A stretch of 45,672 nucleotides of DNA, taken from assembly GCA_021815285.1 (NCBI GenBank), contig JAKAHE010000001.1, positions 1 to 45,672 on the forward strand, in the 5' to 3' direction. Position 1 is the stretch's first letter. Every line of letters begins with the position of its first letter. Source of the DNA: Nitrospirota bacterium. GTDB taxonomy: Bacteria > Nitrospirota > JACRHJ01. Positions 36,895-45,672 of the stretch are shown in pieces. Made by a program: the position numbers and the translations under genes. The notes under the pieces were generated by a model, which was not told the DNA's origin, did not search any database, and worked only from the letters and a program-made list of their open reading frames with translations.

Positions 36895-38319
36895 CTAAAA
36901 CCGGAACACGAGATAATAAAAGCGTTTCACGTAATGCGGGATGTTTTTTGCGAACAGGCCTGCGACCGCAATGGGATTTTTCAGGAAAAAACGCGCGATC
37001 AGCCTGTACCGCATTCCGCGCAGAAGACTCCTGCCCTTTCCGAAGACCTTCCTAAATTCCTCCATAGAAACATCCGTGAGGGTCGGGTGTTCCACGTTCT
37101 GATGGGACATCAGGTCTTCCCCTTCCCAGTCGGCATCATCCCTTACCTTCCCCCTCCGCTTGGCCACTTCCCAGAACTCCGTCTTCGGGAAAGGAGTGGC
37201 CACGAACGACCACAGGTAGTCCGCCTTTTCTTTTTTGGCGAAACGGATGAAATCCAGGGTCTTCTCCATGTCCTCGATGGTTTCGCCGGGGCTGCCGAAC
37301 ATCAAGCTCCCGTAGACGACGAGTCCGTGCCGCTTGCATGTCCTGATAGCGTCCTTGTTTTTCTGGACGCTGGTGGAGCCGACCTTAAGGTACTTAAGCA
37401 TTCTTTCCGAGCCGCTTTCGAACCCGAAATTCAGGTTCCTTACGTTCAGGCTTTTCAGGATTTCGCACATCTCGTCGTCTATGTGGTTCGACCGCGCGTT
37501 GCATGTAAAGGTAGCCTTGCCGAGCAGGCCTTCTTGCCCGAGCTTTGCGTGCAGTTCCTTCAGCCTGTTTTTATTGACGATAAACATGTCATCCAGGATG
37601 TTTATTATTTTTATGCCCAGGTCATGCACGAGGTAGCGGATGTTCCCGACGACGTAATCCACTGAATGATTCCGGTGACGGTCCCAGAAAGTCGAGGTTG
37701 AGCAGAACACGCACCTGTACGGACAGCCTCTGGCTGTCATCAATGGCGCGCATGGCCCTATCATCCTTAACCCCACCTCTTCCCTCGGCAACAGATAATT
37801 GGGATTTATATATTTAAAATCCGGCCAGGGTATATCGTCAAGGTCCTTAACCAACGGCCTGGGAGGCGTTAGCATAACCTTCCCGTCATTACCGAAATAA
37901 GCCACTCCCTTGATATCTTTCAGAGTCTCTTCCTGTAGCGGCCCTTTTTTTATAAAATGCTCGACTATCTCACGCAGAGTCTCCTCGCCCTCTCCCAGCA
38001 CGGCAAAATCAAAAACGTCTTTCAGGGATTCCGGCATGGTCGATATATGAACACCGCCAATGATTATCTGGCCTGTGTAATAATTCCTTATCTCTCTTGC
38101 AGTCTTAATCGCGGTTCCATACCGAAGCGACATCGCGGAAATGCCTATCAGGTCTGGATTCTCCTCCTTCAGGCGCTCGTGAATGTCCTCGAATACATTA
38201 TCTACGATTACCGTATCCTTTATTCCAGACTTCTTTTCAAGGTAAGTCGCCAGATATGCCAGACCTATCGGTGGAGTCCTCGAAAGTCCGTCTTCCAACG
38301 AGACAAGCGCTAATTTCAT
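36895..38319 (-). CDS. B12-binding-domain radical SAM enzyme 1
   Basis: A 474-residue protein. Residues about 1-130 form a B12-binding domain (IGLAYLATYLEKK, ENPDLIGISAM, IIIGGVHISTMPE). The radical SAM core starts with CPYRCVFC (about 203-210), then GHRN-like residues and a typical NLNFGFESGSERML glycine-rich loop. About 60 residues follow as an extra C-terminal domain. Such enzymes methylate or rearrange unactivated carbons; the substrate is unknown. It overlaps radical SAM enzyme 2 by 4 bp. Confidence 0.92.
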   Translation of the reverse strand: MKLALVSLEDGLSRTPPIGLAYLATYLEKKSGIKDTVIVDNVFEDIHERLKEENPDLIGISAMSLRYGTAIKTAREIRNYYTGQIIIGGVHISTMPESLKDVFDFAVLGEGEETLREIVEHFIKKGPLQEETLKDIKGVAYFGNDGKVMLTPPRPLVKDLDDIPWPDFKYINPNYLLPREEVGLRMIGPCAPLMTARGCPYRCVFCSTSTFWDRHRNHSVDYVVGNIRYLVHDLGIKIINILDDMFIVNKNRLKELHAKLGQEGLLGKATFTCNARSNHIDDEMCEILKSLNVRNLNFGFESGSERMLKYLKVGSTSVQKNKDAIRTCKRHGLVVYGSLMFGSPGETIEDMEKTLDFIRFAKKEKADYLWSFVATPFPKTEFWEVAKRRGKVRDDADWEGEDLMSHQNVEHPTLTDVSMEEFRKVFGKGRSLLRGMRYRLIARFFLKNPIAVAGLFAKNIPHYVKRFYYLVFRF

Positions 38320-39746
38320 TTTATTTCATTCTTGCCGAAATAATTAAGGAATGCCTTCAACCCGTATAATTTTCTCTTTAAGTCCGCCATGCTCCTGATG
38401 TTGAGGAGCATCCGCGCCATCTGTCTGGGCCTTAAGTAAAACCCCTTCAGCCCTTCGTCGATAAGCTGGTCAATCCGTTCCTTTGTTAGCTGTGGATATG
38501 AAAGTAGCGTGACCTGCTCGTAATCCTTGCTTACCCATTCCCGCCAGTCGTCCGCGACGACATAGCCATGCTCTTTAGCCCAGGCGTAAAGCTCCGTTCC
38601 CGGATATGTGCAGATGCCCGAGACCTGGATGGTGTCCAGCGGGAGCGAGCGGGCGAACCTTAGCGTCTCACGGGCGGTGTCCTCCGTCTCGCCGGGCGCG
38701 CCTACCATAAAGCATCCGTGTATGACGAAACCGAGCCTTGCCGCCTCCTCAGCGAATTTCCTTGACTGCTCGACTGTTACACCTTTCTTCACGGAATCCA
38801 GCCCCGTCTGCGTCCCGAATTCGAAACCGACCATCAGCATCCTGCACCCTGCCTTCTTCAGAAGAGGCAGGAGCGCAAGGTCGATGTCAACGCGGGAGTT
38901 GCACGACCAGGATATTTTAAGGCCGCGCCTCAATATCTCATCGCAGACCCCATGGGCATGTTGGCGGGAGGCGGCGAAGGTATCTGTCTCGAACATTATT
39001 TCGTTAAGCTGCGGGAAGAGCTTCACGTCGTATTCCATCTCGTCCACGACCTGTACCGGGTCCCGGTAGCGGAGCTTCCTCCCGTACATTAGCTGGGTAT
39101 CCCTGCAGAACGTGCACTTCCCGAAACAGCCGCGCCCGGAGATAAGCGTCAGGAACGGAAACTTTTTCCCGGCATCGTAATACCATTCAGGCTTGATATG
39201 ATGCCATGCCGGGAAAGGAAGCTCTTTCACGTCCAGCGGCTCCCGGTCGGGGTTATGCCGGACGGTTTCACCGTCCAGCCAGTCTATTCCGGCCACGTCG
39301 GACAGAGGCGTTCCCGACGCGATGTCGCGGATTGTGTAATCATACTCTCCGCGCGCCACGGCGTCTACCGCGCCTTTATCTATCATTAGCGTATCTGCCG
39401 GCAGGGCGCTGACATGCGGGCCCACCAGCGCTGTCATGGCCCCGGTGAGGCCCTTTATTGTTTTGGCGTAATCGATGTCGTTGTATATGGAAGGAGTCGT
39501 GGTATGCAGTACCGCAAGCTCCGGGCGAAACTGGCGGGCTATGTCTTCCACGTCGGTTTTTTTCATGTTCAGCGCAGCCCCATCCACAAACTTCACCTGA
39601 TGGCCCGCCTTTTCCAGCACGGCTGTAAGTATCAGCAGCCAGTCAGGGTGTCTTTGCACGCGGCCCCTTGATTTCGCCGCCCACCTTGCGCTCCTGCAGA
39701 AGTCGTCTACGTATGGAGGATTAAGAACAATTATCTTCAAAATCAT
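38316..39746 (-). CDS. B12-binding-domain radical SAM enzyme 2
   Basis: A 476-residue protein. A B12-binding domain (about 1-140) has ILTAVLEKAGHQVKFVDG and LVGPHVSALPADTL. The radical SAM cluster site is CFGKCTFC (about 205-212), followed by MLMVGFEFGTQTGL. Close kin to enzyme 1 in layout but clearly diverged in sequence, so not a recent duplication. The substrate is unknown. ATG 39746 has AGGAGAA-type sequence nearby. It lies directly after the DUF2142 gene (19 bp). Confidence 0.92.
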   Translation of the reverse strand: MILKIIVLNPPYVDDFCRSARWAAKSRGRVQRHPDWLLILTAVLEKAGHQVKFVDGAALNMKKTDVEDIARQFRPELAVLHTTTPSIYNDIDYAKTIKGLTGAMTALVGPHVSALPADTLMIDKGAVDAVARGEYDYTIRDIASGTPLSDVAGIDWLDGETVRHNPDREPLDVKELPFPAWHHIKPEWYYDAGKKFPFLTLISGRGCFGKCTFCRDTQLMYGRKLRYRDPVQVVDEMEYDVKLFPQLNEIMFETDTFAASRQHAHGVCDEILRRGLKISWSCNSRVDIDLALLPLLKKAGCRMLMVGFEFGTQTGLDSVKKGVTVEQSRKFAEEAARLGFVIHGCFMVGAPGETEDTARETLRFARSLPLDTIQVSGICTYPGTELYAWAKEHGYVVADDWREWVSKDYEQVTLLSYPQLTKERIDQLIDEGLKGFYLRPRQMARMLLNIRSMADLKRKLYGLKAFLNYFGKNEIK

Positions 39747-39765
39747 TCTCCTGAAAACTTTTCAT

Positions 39766-41241
39766 TCAGTAATAATACCTCAGACCGATGTACCATGTAG
39801 CAAACGAGAGCGCCACGGCCATTACGGCCCCGACAAATAGAGGACCTCGGAACACCTTGCAAGCAGTGGAATCAAACGCGTCTATTCCCAAATGACTCAC
39901 CGCCGCCAGCGCCAACGGCGCAATCGGCGTGAAATACCTGCCCTGTAGCCCGATTATGGTATCTGAACCAACCGGGTTAACAAGATACATGGATGTGGCA
40001 ACACCGACCGCAGTGGCCAGAGATGTGAGAAACATAATGGCCCGGCCCCTCGGAAGAATATGCGGCAAACCCTGCGAAAAAAGGACTTGCGCCAACAAAA
40101 AGAATCCCAGGAAATAGTAGAAAAAGGCCGGGAAGACGAGGTCGAGCCAGCCGAGCAGCCCCAGGAACTGCCGGATCAGCCCGCGCCCCTCTCCCTGCAA
40201 TCTGTAGTGAAATATACCGTTGTACAGAGCCGAGAGGTAGTCAAGCGGGTGGGTCGCGATGAAGCCGACCTGGCCAATCGGATTGCCGATAAGCGAAGGC
40301 CCGGTATCATGCCTGTATGCGGTAGTAATGGCTATGGCGGGGATATTCCATGCCGCGGAAACAGCCAATGTAAAAAGCAGGGCCGATGCGACAAACAGGT
40401 AGCGGGAACTACGTTTCCTGAACCGCTCGGCAGGCACGGCCAACACCAGAAGCGCAAGCACTAAATATGGCTGTTTTAGCAAGGCAACCACGGCGAGAAG
40501 CCCGAATACCGCGGCAATCCTGCCCCTGGTTAACGGCTGACCCGTGTCCGCCAATGAAAGCCTGAGCATATATGCCGTAAATAAAAACACTACGCCGGTC
40601 GTGATTGCGTCCGCGCCGACCGATACGGACAGGGCCACGCTCATGGGCAATAGCCCCACTATCATGAAAAGGTTTTTGCCGACCGGTGTAGTTTTCACGG
40701 CCAGAAAGACCAGCAGGGCGTAAGCCAGCATCACCGATATCCGGGCAAGGTAATAACATATGAGCGGACCTGCGCCGAACGCCCTGCCGGCTATGATTCC
40801 AACCGCCTGCGGCAGATAGGGGATAGGCGAATACATTTCCGCGCTGGTCTTCGCGAAAACCCTCTGCGAGTAATCTGGCTTCATTTTGAAAGACCTGCCT
40901 ACGAACTCCCGGAAAAGGCTGAAATCGTACTTCCGGTACGGATTTCTCCGTATCATGCGAGCGCCCATAGCATCTGGAAGCTCGACCACATCGACGGGCA
41001 TGTACCCCCCAGCGGTAAGCTTACCATCCGGGCCTTTCACGGTTTTGATAAATAGACTGCCGTCGGATAACGACCATGCTCGGATGAAATGCGACTCTTC
41101 GTCCGGAAGCTGGAAAGGCGGTATCAGAAACACCCACAACAGGCCAAAGAGAAGCGCCAGCGCCAGGAATACGTGCTCTTCCCTTATCCTGCTCGCTAAC
41201 CCTGCGGCCTGCACACCGCTTTTTTGTTTATTACTTGCCAT
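39766..41241 (-). CDS. DUF2142 integral membrane protein
   Basis: A 491-residue protein with about twelve spans. The early PPFQLPDEESHFIRAWSLSDG segment after the first span is the DUF2142 signature. The overall layout resembles GT-C polyprenyl-sugar transferases, so a glycosyltransferase role is plausible but inferred. It lies between two radical SAM genes and a GT2 gene on the same strand, with 2 bp before the upstream GT2 gene. Confidence 0.88.
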   Translation of the reverse strand: MASNKQKSGVQAAGLASRIREEHVFLALALLFGLLWVFLIPPFQLPDEESHFIRAWSLSDGSLFIKTVKGPDGKLTAGGYMPVDVVELPDAMGARMIRRNPYRKYDFSLFREFVGRSFKMKPDYSQRVFAKTSAEMYSPIPYLPQAVGIIAGRAFGAGPLICYYLARISVMLAYALLVFLAVKTTPVGKNLFMIVGLLPMSVALSVSVGADAITTGVVFLFTAYMLRLSLADTGQPLTRGRIAAVFGLLAVVALLKQPYLVLALLVLAVPAERFRKRSSRYLFVASALLFTLAVSAAWNIPAIAITTAYRHDTGPSLIGNPIGQVGFIATHPLDYLSALYNGIFHYRLQGEGRGLIRQFLGLLGWLDLVFPAFFYYFLGFFLLAQVLFSQGLPHILPRGRAIMFLTSLATAVGVATSMYLVNPVGSDTIIGLQGRYFTPIAPLALAAVSHLGIDAFDSTACKVFRGPLFVGAVMAVALSFATWYIGLRYYY

Positions 41242-41243
41242 AG

Positions 41244-42182
41244 TTACTTCTTATCCGTTTTTTGCCAGGACAGCTCGCGCTCGACGCCGTCCTCGTGTTT
41301 TGTATAGCTGAGCGACGTCAGCATCTCTCCAAGGAGCCCGGTGGAGATGAACTGGATTCCGAGTATCACGAGCAGGACGGCCAGGGTGAAAAGCGGCCTG
41401 CCGCCAATCCACCGGCCCATTAGCCAGCCTATAGCCAGGTAGGCCAGCGTGCATCCGCCCGCCAGCAGGAGCACCAGTCCGGGTATGCCGAAGAAATGCA
41501 GAGGCTTTTTTATGTAGCGCGTTATGAAGAGCACGGTGAGGAGGTCGAATATGCCCTCCATGAACCTTTTCGCGCCGAACTTCGTATGGCCGAATTTCCG
41601 GGGATGGTGATGAACCTTTACCTCGCCTACCTTGAAGCCGCTCGCGTGGACAAGGGCCGGTATGAACCTGTGCTGTTCTCCGTAAAGGGATAGGCCCTTC
41701 ACAACCTCGTTTTTATAAGCCTTCAGGCCGCAGTTCATGTCGTGGATATTCACTCCGGTGAGCTTTGCCGTCAGCCAGTTTATGACCTTCGACGGAATCC
41801 GCTTGGACAGCGGATCCCGGCGCGGGAACTTCCAGCCGGAGACGAGGTCGCATTCGTCGAGTTTCGCTATCAGGCTCGGAATCTCCGCCGGGTCGTCCTG
41901 GAGGTCCGCATCCATCGTCACGACATATTCGCCCTCCGCCTTCTCGAACCCCGCCGCGAGCGCGGCGCTTTTGCCGCAGTTGCGGCGGAAGGAATGCACG
42001 CGAACGCGCGGGTCTTCCGCAAACAGCCTTTCAAGGACTTTCAACGAGCCGTCCGTCGAGCCGTCGTCCACGAATATAATTTCGTAGCTCCCGATGCCCG
42101 GCAGCACCTCGCCCAGCCGCCTGTGCAGTTCAGGCAGGCTCTCTTCTTCGTTATATAGCGGTATGACTACGGAGATGTCCAT
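41244..42182 (-). CDS. GT2 glycosyltransferase with two C-terminal spans (GtrB/ArnC-like)
   Basis: A 312-residue enzyme: VVIPLYNEEESLPEL (5-19), FVDDGSTDGS, DADLQDDPAEIP with the catalytic DxD, and NCGLKAYK. Two membrane spans (about 233-256 and 266-288) close the protein, as in GtrB/ArnC, which transfer sugar from a nucleotide to undecaprenyl phosphate. It probably supplies the lipid-linked sugar that the GT-C-like proteins nearby use. The stop-to-start gap to the next upstream gene is 3 bp. Confidence 0.94.
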   Translation of the reverse strand: MDISVVIPLYNEEESLPELHRRLGEVLPGIGSYEIIFVDDGSTDGSLKVLERLFAEDPRVRVHSFRRNCGKSAALAAGFEKAEGEYVVTMDADLQDDPAEIPSLIAKLDECDLVSGWKFPRRDPLSKRIPSKVINWLTAKLTGVNIHDMNCGLKAYKNEVVKGLSLYGEQHRFIPALVHASGFKVGEVKVHHHPRKFGHTKFGAKRFMEGIFDLLTVLFITRYIKKPLHFFGIPGLVLLLAGGCTLAYLAIGWLMGRWIGGRPLFTLAVLLVILGIQFISTGLLGEMLTSLSYTKHEDGVERELSWQKTDKK

Positions 42183-42185
42183 ATG

Positions 42186-42917
42186 TCACAATATTCCCAA
42201 TATCGATTTTATCTTCAGGAGCCAGACCACGACGAGCGCCTCGAATATTATCCCCTTGTTCATCTTGGAGATGCCGGCCCTCCTGTCGGAGAACACGATT
42301 GGGATTTCCTTCAGTTTCAACCCCTTCTTCTGGCAGAGGAAGTTCATCTCTATCTGGAACGAATAGCCGTCCGACTGAATCCGGGAGAGGTCGAGCTTCA
42401 AAAGCGCCTCCCGCCTGAAGCACTTGTAGCCGCCGGTCGTGTCGTGGAGCTTGAGGCCCGTTATCGTCCTCGCGTATACGCTTGCGAAGTATGACAGCAT
42501 AAGTCTTTTCAGAGGCCAGTTCAGAATCCGTATGCCGTCTACGTAGCGCGAGCCTATGACGACGTCTGCCTCCTTCGCCGCCTCGAGGAACTTCGGTATC
42601 TCCGCGGGGTCGTGAGAGAAGTCCGCGTCCATCTCGAATATGTAGTCGTAACCCTTGTCGATGGCGTAACGGAATCCCTCGATGTATGCCGAACCGAGCC
42701 CCATCTTGCCCGCCCTGTGCAGAACGTGGACGCGCGGGTTGGCCTGGGATATTCTGTCGGCCTCCGCCCCGGTGCCGTCCGGGGAGTTGTCGTCTACAAT
42801 CAGCGCCTCGGTAATATCCGAGACGCCGAGAACCGCGTCGATGATCTTCCCGACGTTGCTTATCTCGTTGTATGTCGGTATGACGACAAGGGCTCTCAAA
42901 CCGTTACCTCCGCGCAA
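42186..42917 (-). CDS. GT2 polyprenol-monophosphomannose/glucose synthase (DPM1-like)
   Basis: A 243-residue enzyme: VVIPTYNEISNVG (about 10-22), IVDDNSPDGT, EMDADFSHDPAEIPKFL and the HDTTGGYKCFRR acceptor region, all DPM1-like. A hydrophobic tail of about 20 residues may tether it. It should make a polyprenyl-phosphate-linked hexose. The start lies within the end of the upstream YfhO gene (14-bp overlap). Confidence 0.94.
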   Translation of the reverse strand: MRGGNGLRALVVIPTYNEISNVGKIIDAVLGVSDITEALIVDDNSPDGTGAEADRISQANPRVHVLHRAGKMGLGSAYIEGFRYAIDKGYDYIFEMDADFSHDPAEIPKFLEAAKEADVVIGSRYVDGIRILNWPLKRLMLSYFASVYARTITGLKLHDTTGGYKCFRREALLKLDLSRIQSDGYSFQIEMNFLCQKKGLKLKEIPIVFSDRRAGISKMNKGIIFEALVVVWLLKIKSILGIL

Positions 42918-45426
42918 GCCTGAACCGCCAGGCGAATACCGACGCTATGAACGCCAGCGCCATGAGGGAAAGGGCCACGCCTATGTGATACGTCCCCGGA
43001 GAGAATTTAAGCGCCAGCTTGTGATTTCCCTTCGGCATCGGTATCCCGCGGAGGACGTAGTCCGTGCGGTATATACGCGTCCTGACGCCGTCCACATAAG
43101 CCTTCCAGCCCGGATACCAGACCTCGGAGGCCACGAGGAACGAATTAGCCGGTGCGGACACATTTATGTCCATCTCGTCCGGGGTGTATTTCGTAACCCT
43201 GACGCTCTGGCCTGCGAGGTCTGCGGACGGGTTTATATAAAAGTCAAGCTTCCCGTTTCCGGAGACCACCGCGGCGTCGAACGGCGGGAAGCGCGGGTCG
43301 GATATTATGCCGAGCGCCTGTTCCGTGTCGTCCACCTTTATTAGCCTGTCCACGAGCCATGCGCGGGGCAGGTTGATTTTTCTTTTATAGAAATAGCAGT
43401 CCGAGTTGTCCAGGAGCTCGTACCTGTCCATCATTTCCTTCCTTGCCGCCGGGTCCGGTATCGCGCTGAAGTCGTATTCCGGCTGCTTCGGAAGAAGCAG
43501 ATAGCGCGCGTTCAGGAGATCGAGTATCGAGTTGTTCAGGGTTATGCTGTCCACCGTGTTCATGTAGTATTCGAGCGGCGCGGCATGATAGCCCGTCAGA
43601 CTTTCGATTCCGCGGATAAGAAGAAAGTTGTTGAGATTCGGCGCAAACACCCTGAAGGGTTTGTCCTTGTCCGCTTCGAGCGCCTTTATCTGCGGCGTCT
43701 GCTTGTAGAATACGCTGTCCAGCTCCGAGACCGGGACGGTTTTTATCATCGACCAGTCCACGGGCCAGAGGTCGGCGATTATAATCACGGAGACTATCAG
43801 GGTAAGATATTTCCTGTTCAGCCAGCCCTTCCTGTATATCGCCAGGAGCGCAAGCGAGACCGCCAGCACAAACGAGAAGACGAACATGTTCTTGATAAAA
43901 TAAGAAAGCCTCTCCGGCGCGTCGTCGAACTCTCCCCAGAGCATATCCCGGACCCACTGATGGTCAAGCCACCGGTTCACCGCTCCGAATATGTCCGAAT
44001 TCCAGTAAAGCGCCGTCCCGAGGACAAAGACGAGCACGGCGGCGCCCGCGGTTATGAAATAGAAAAGAGGGTCTCTCCCGGATCTGTGCGCGGCCTTCGC
44101 CTTGCTCTTTGTCTTGCCATCCAAGGCTGTCCTGGCCTTGTAATCCAGGAGATACTGCATCCCGTGCGCCGCGAGGACGCTCCCGCAGATGGGCGAGAGT
44201 ATCATTATCGCGTAAGGTATGCGGAAGATGGAGAATCCGGGGACGTATTTGTATATGTAGTAGTAAAACGGGTTGAACCCGCCCAGGGCGAGGAAGCCGG
44301 TGAGCACACCCATCCCGAGGAAAAACCACGTGCAGCGGCTCCGCCTGAACAATGCGCCGATACGACCCAGGACGACGCCCAGGACGCCGAAATAGTCCAG
44401 GGAGAGCTTAAGCCCCATCCTTCCGCGATAGAATATCCTGTCCGTAGTCGTCCCGAGGAGCCTTGCCAGCCATGGAGCAGTGGGCTCTATGGTAGGCACA
44501 GTCGGCCCGTAGTCCTTGCCCCAGCCGAACGGGTCGTGCATTATGGTATAGAGCATGTCCTCGGGCGGCATGGAAAAGGACGTGGCGAACTGGTATGAGG
44601 ACGCAGATGTCATCGTCCCGCCCTGGCCGCGCTCCGTGAACTTCTTATACTGAAACGCGGGGATGAGCACCGCCGCATAGAGAAGCGTCCCAAGCCCGAA
44701 GGCGAATACGAAACCGCCAATACCCTTAAGCGCCCACTTCCAGCCCCTGCTTCTCGAATCTGCGGCCAGCCTCATGACGAGGAACAGGACAAGCGTTATA
44801 CCGCAGTAAAACATTATCTGGATGTGCCCGCCGTAGAACATAAGCCCGACGAAAAGGCCCATCAAGGCGATGTTGAACAGGAACTCGCCGTCCAGCGCCC
44901 GGTCGAGAAACAGTAGCGCCAGCGGCAGCCAGGTCATGGTGTATATCTTCCCGCCGTGGCCGGGATATACGAGCGTAACGAGGTGCGGCGCGGACATGAA
45001 TATCAGCCCGCCGACAAACGACGCCTGCTTCGACAGTCCAATTTGCCTGAAGAACGCGAAAAGGAAGCACCCCATGAGGATGAAATGGATTATGTAGAGA
45101 TAGCCGGTTGCGAATTTCTGCGAGAAGATGAAATATATCCAGCTTCCCGGATAAAGGACATGAAAAGAGAAGCTTGCAAGGAGCGGCATCCCGGAGAATA
45201 TGTACGGGTTCCAGAGCGGCATGTAGTGATATTTGAATATGTCCTTCATCCCGATTACCTGCATCGGGTAGCTTGCCGCGATGGTATCCGTGCCGTAGGC
45301 GAAGTTCCCCGGCACGAGATATTTCCAGAAACATGCGTGCGCGATGACAATGTAAAGCAGTATGTAGACGAGGCTTGTGAAGCTTCCGTCTTTATCGTCT
45401 ATGAAATAAGACTTGATTCTCGGCAA
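42904..45426 (-). CDS. YfhO-family large integral membrane protein
   Basis: An 840-residue protein with roughly eleven to thirteen spans plus a C-terminal soluble region (from about 640). The first part follows the YfhO pattern: NFAYGTDTIAASYPMQ, MPLWNPYIFSGMPLLASF. The C-terminal part has SFLVASEVWYPGWKAYVDG, conserved in this family. YfhO relatives are GT-C-like transferases that decorate polymers such as lipoteichoic acid in Gram-positives; here a lipid-linked sugar from the GT2 enzymes is the likely donor. It is the first complete gene of the cluster in this window. Confidence 0.92.
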   Translation of the reverse strand: MPRIKSYFIDDKDGSFTSLVYILLYIVIAHACFWKYLVPGNFAYGTDTIAASYPMQVIGMKDIFKYHYMPLWNPYIFSGMPLLASFSFHVLYPGSWIYFIFSQKFATGYLYIIHFILMGCFLFAFFRQIGLSKQASFVGGLIFMSAPHLVTLVYPGHGGKIYTMTWLPLALLFLDRALDGEFLFNIALMGLFVGLMFYGGHIQIMFYCGITLVLFLVMRLAADSRSRGWKWALKGIGGFVFAFGLGTLLYAAVLIPAFQYKKFTERGQGGTMTSASSYQFATSFSMPPEDMLYTIMHDPFGWGKDYGPTVPTIEPTAPWLARLLGTTTDRIFYRGRMGLKLSLDYFGVLGVVLGRIGALFRRSRCTWFFLGMGVLTGFLALGGFNPFYYYIYKYVPGFSIFRIPYAIMILSPICGSVLAAHGMQYLLDYKARTALDGKTKSKAKAAHRSGRDPLFYFITAGAAVLVFVLGTALYWNSDIFGAVNRWLDHQWVRDMLWGEFDDAPERLSYFIKNMFVFSFVLAVSLALLAIYRKGWLNRKYLTLIVSVIIIADLWPVDWSMIKTVPVSELDSVFYKQTPQIKALEADKDKPFRVFAPNLNNFLLIRGIESLTGYHAAPLEYYMNTVDSITLNNSILDLLNARYLLLPKQPEYDFSAIPDPAARKEMMDRYELLDNSDCYFYKRKINLPRAWLVDRLIKVDDTEQALGIISDPRFPPFDAAVVSGNGKLDFYINPSADLAGQSVRVTKYTPDEMDINVSAPANSFLVASEVWYPGWKAYVDGVRTRIYRTDYVLRGIPMPKGNHKLALKFSPGTYHIGVALSLMALAFIASVFAWRFRLARR

Positions 45427-45441
45427 AGGACTCTCCTTTTG

Positions 45442-45672
45442 CTATTTCCCCAGCAGGTATTCCGCGCCCATTACGAATAGCTCACGCGCCGCCGGAACCG
45501 CTCCCAGCGGGGAGCGCCTCGTTTTCCAGCCGTAGCGTATTTCGTGCGACGGGCTGAAAAGATAATGTTCCTCCGCGAGTATTTTCAGCCCGGCTGAGGC
45601 TGCCAGCTTCCTGAAGCCCGAAATCGTCATCCGGCACTGTTTCAGTTCCGCTATCGCCGCAATCGCCTCCGC
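45442..45672 (-). CDS. C-terminal part of a probable methyltransferase (5' end beyond window)
   Basis: The frame is open from the window edge (45672) to the stop at 45442, 76 residues. GFRKLAASAGLKILAEEHYLF looks like the late helix-strand of a class I SAM methyltransferase in sugar clusters. Only the tail is visible, so the call is cautious. It precedes YfhO by 15 bp. Confidence 0.5.
   Translation of the reverse strand, partial: AEAIAAIAELKQCRMTISGFRKLAASAGLKILAEEHYLFSPSHEIRYGWKTRRSPLGAVPAARELFVMGAEYLLGK

Overview
The window looks like chromosomal DNA of an anaerobic, Gram-negative-type bacterium with moderately high G+C. The grounds are a four-subunit pyruvate:ferredoxin oxidoreductase, a heterodisulfide-reductase-like Fe-S protein, a HydG-type radical SAM enzyme, a seven-haem c-type cytochrome, a b6f-type Rieske/cytochrome b set, B12-type radical SAM enzymes and lipoprotein/Tat signals. 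The gene order SRP RNA-dnaX-ybaB-recR-por and the amidase-GerMN-murI run fit Desulfobacterota (Geobacter-like) or Nitrospirota. This assignment is inference; no rRNA gene is present.

Layout. 1-1280: truncated HdrB-HdrC-like gene (minus), read from a promoter with a terminator-like hairpin at its start. 1503-3046: plus-strand pair, a small membrane protein and a membrane GAF protein. 3130-11904: a long minus-strand run, from upstream to downstream tpiA, secG, peptide-type binding lipoprotein, ABC ATPase, ABC permease, ThiS/ThiF-like protein, HydG, HAD phosphatase and histidine kinase. 11905-12730: a gene-free island packed with palindromic repeats. 12731-14319: hicB coupled to a flavin reductase, with hicA and a small Cys-rich protein diverging from it. 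14339-15890: flavodoxin, DksA-type factor and Hsp20. 16156-16599: a secreted Pro/Arg-rich protein. 16652-19166: murI, GerMN lipoprotein-like protein and amidase. 19310-20270: seven-haem cytochrome and cupin. 20257-21090: small genes, including two tandem 98-residue membrane paralogues. 21265-27235: porB-porA-porD-porC, recR, ybaB and dnaX. 27252-27738: SRP RNA and two tRNA-Ser genes. About 27803-27926: a candidate small RNA. 28094-31954: Mor-family regulator, polyprenyl synthase, AMMECR1 protein, Rieske protein, cytochrome b6, subunit IV and a GYD protein. 31964-45672: about 14 tightly packed minus-strand genes for surface glycan or glycolipid synthesis.

How the parts work together. Por makes reduced ferredoxin and acetyl-CoA, and the Hdr-like protein and cytochromes belong to the electron-transfer side. 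The b6f-type module (Rieske, b6 with a Cys at residue 35, subunit IV) would move electrons from quinol to an acceptor that is not encoded here. The glycan cluster holds polyprenyl-phosphate-type GT2 transferases, an Alg13/Alg14-like split transferase, an LPG-synthase-like membrane protein, a methyltransferase, YfhO and DUF2142 membrane proteins and two B12-binding radical SAM enzymes. Together these suggest an unusual radical-modified, lipid-linked saccharide.

Points most worth a second look: the glycan cluster with its paired radical SAM enzymes; the candidate small RNA beside tRNA-Ser; the split, divergent hicB/hicA locus with its palindromes and apparently leaderless hicB; HydG beside a ThiS-ThiF-like protein without HydE or HydF; the two-copy cloverleaf-like repeat; and the possible RNA thermometer on hsp20. 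No CRISPR array, rRNA, insertion sequence or prophage was seen.
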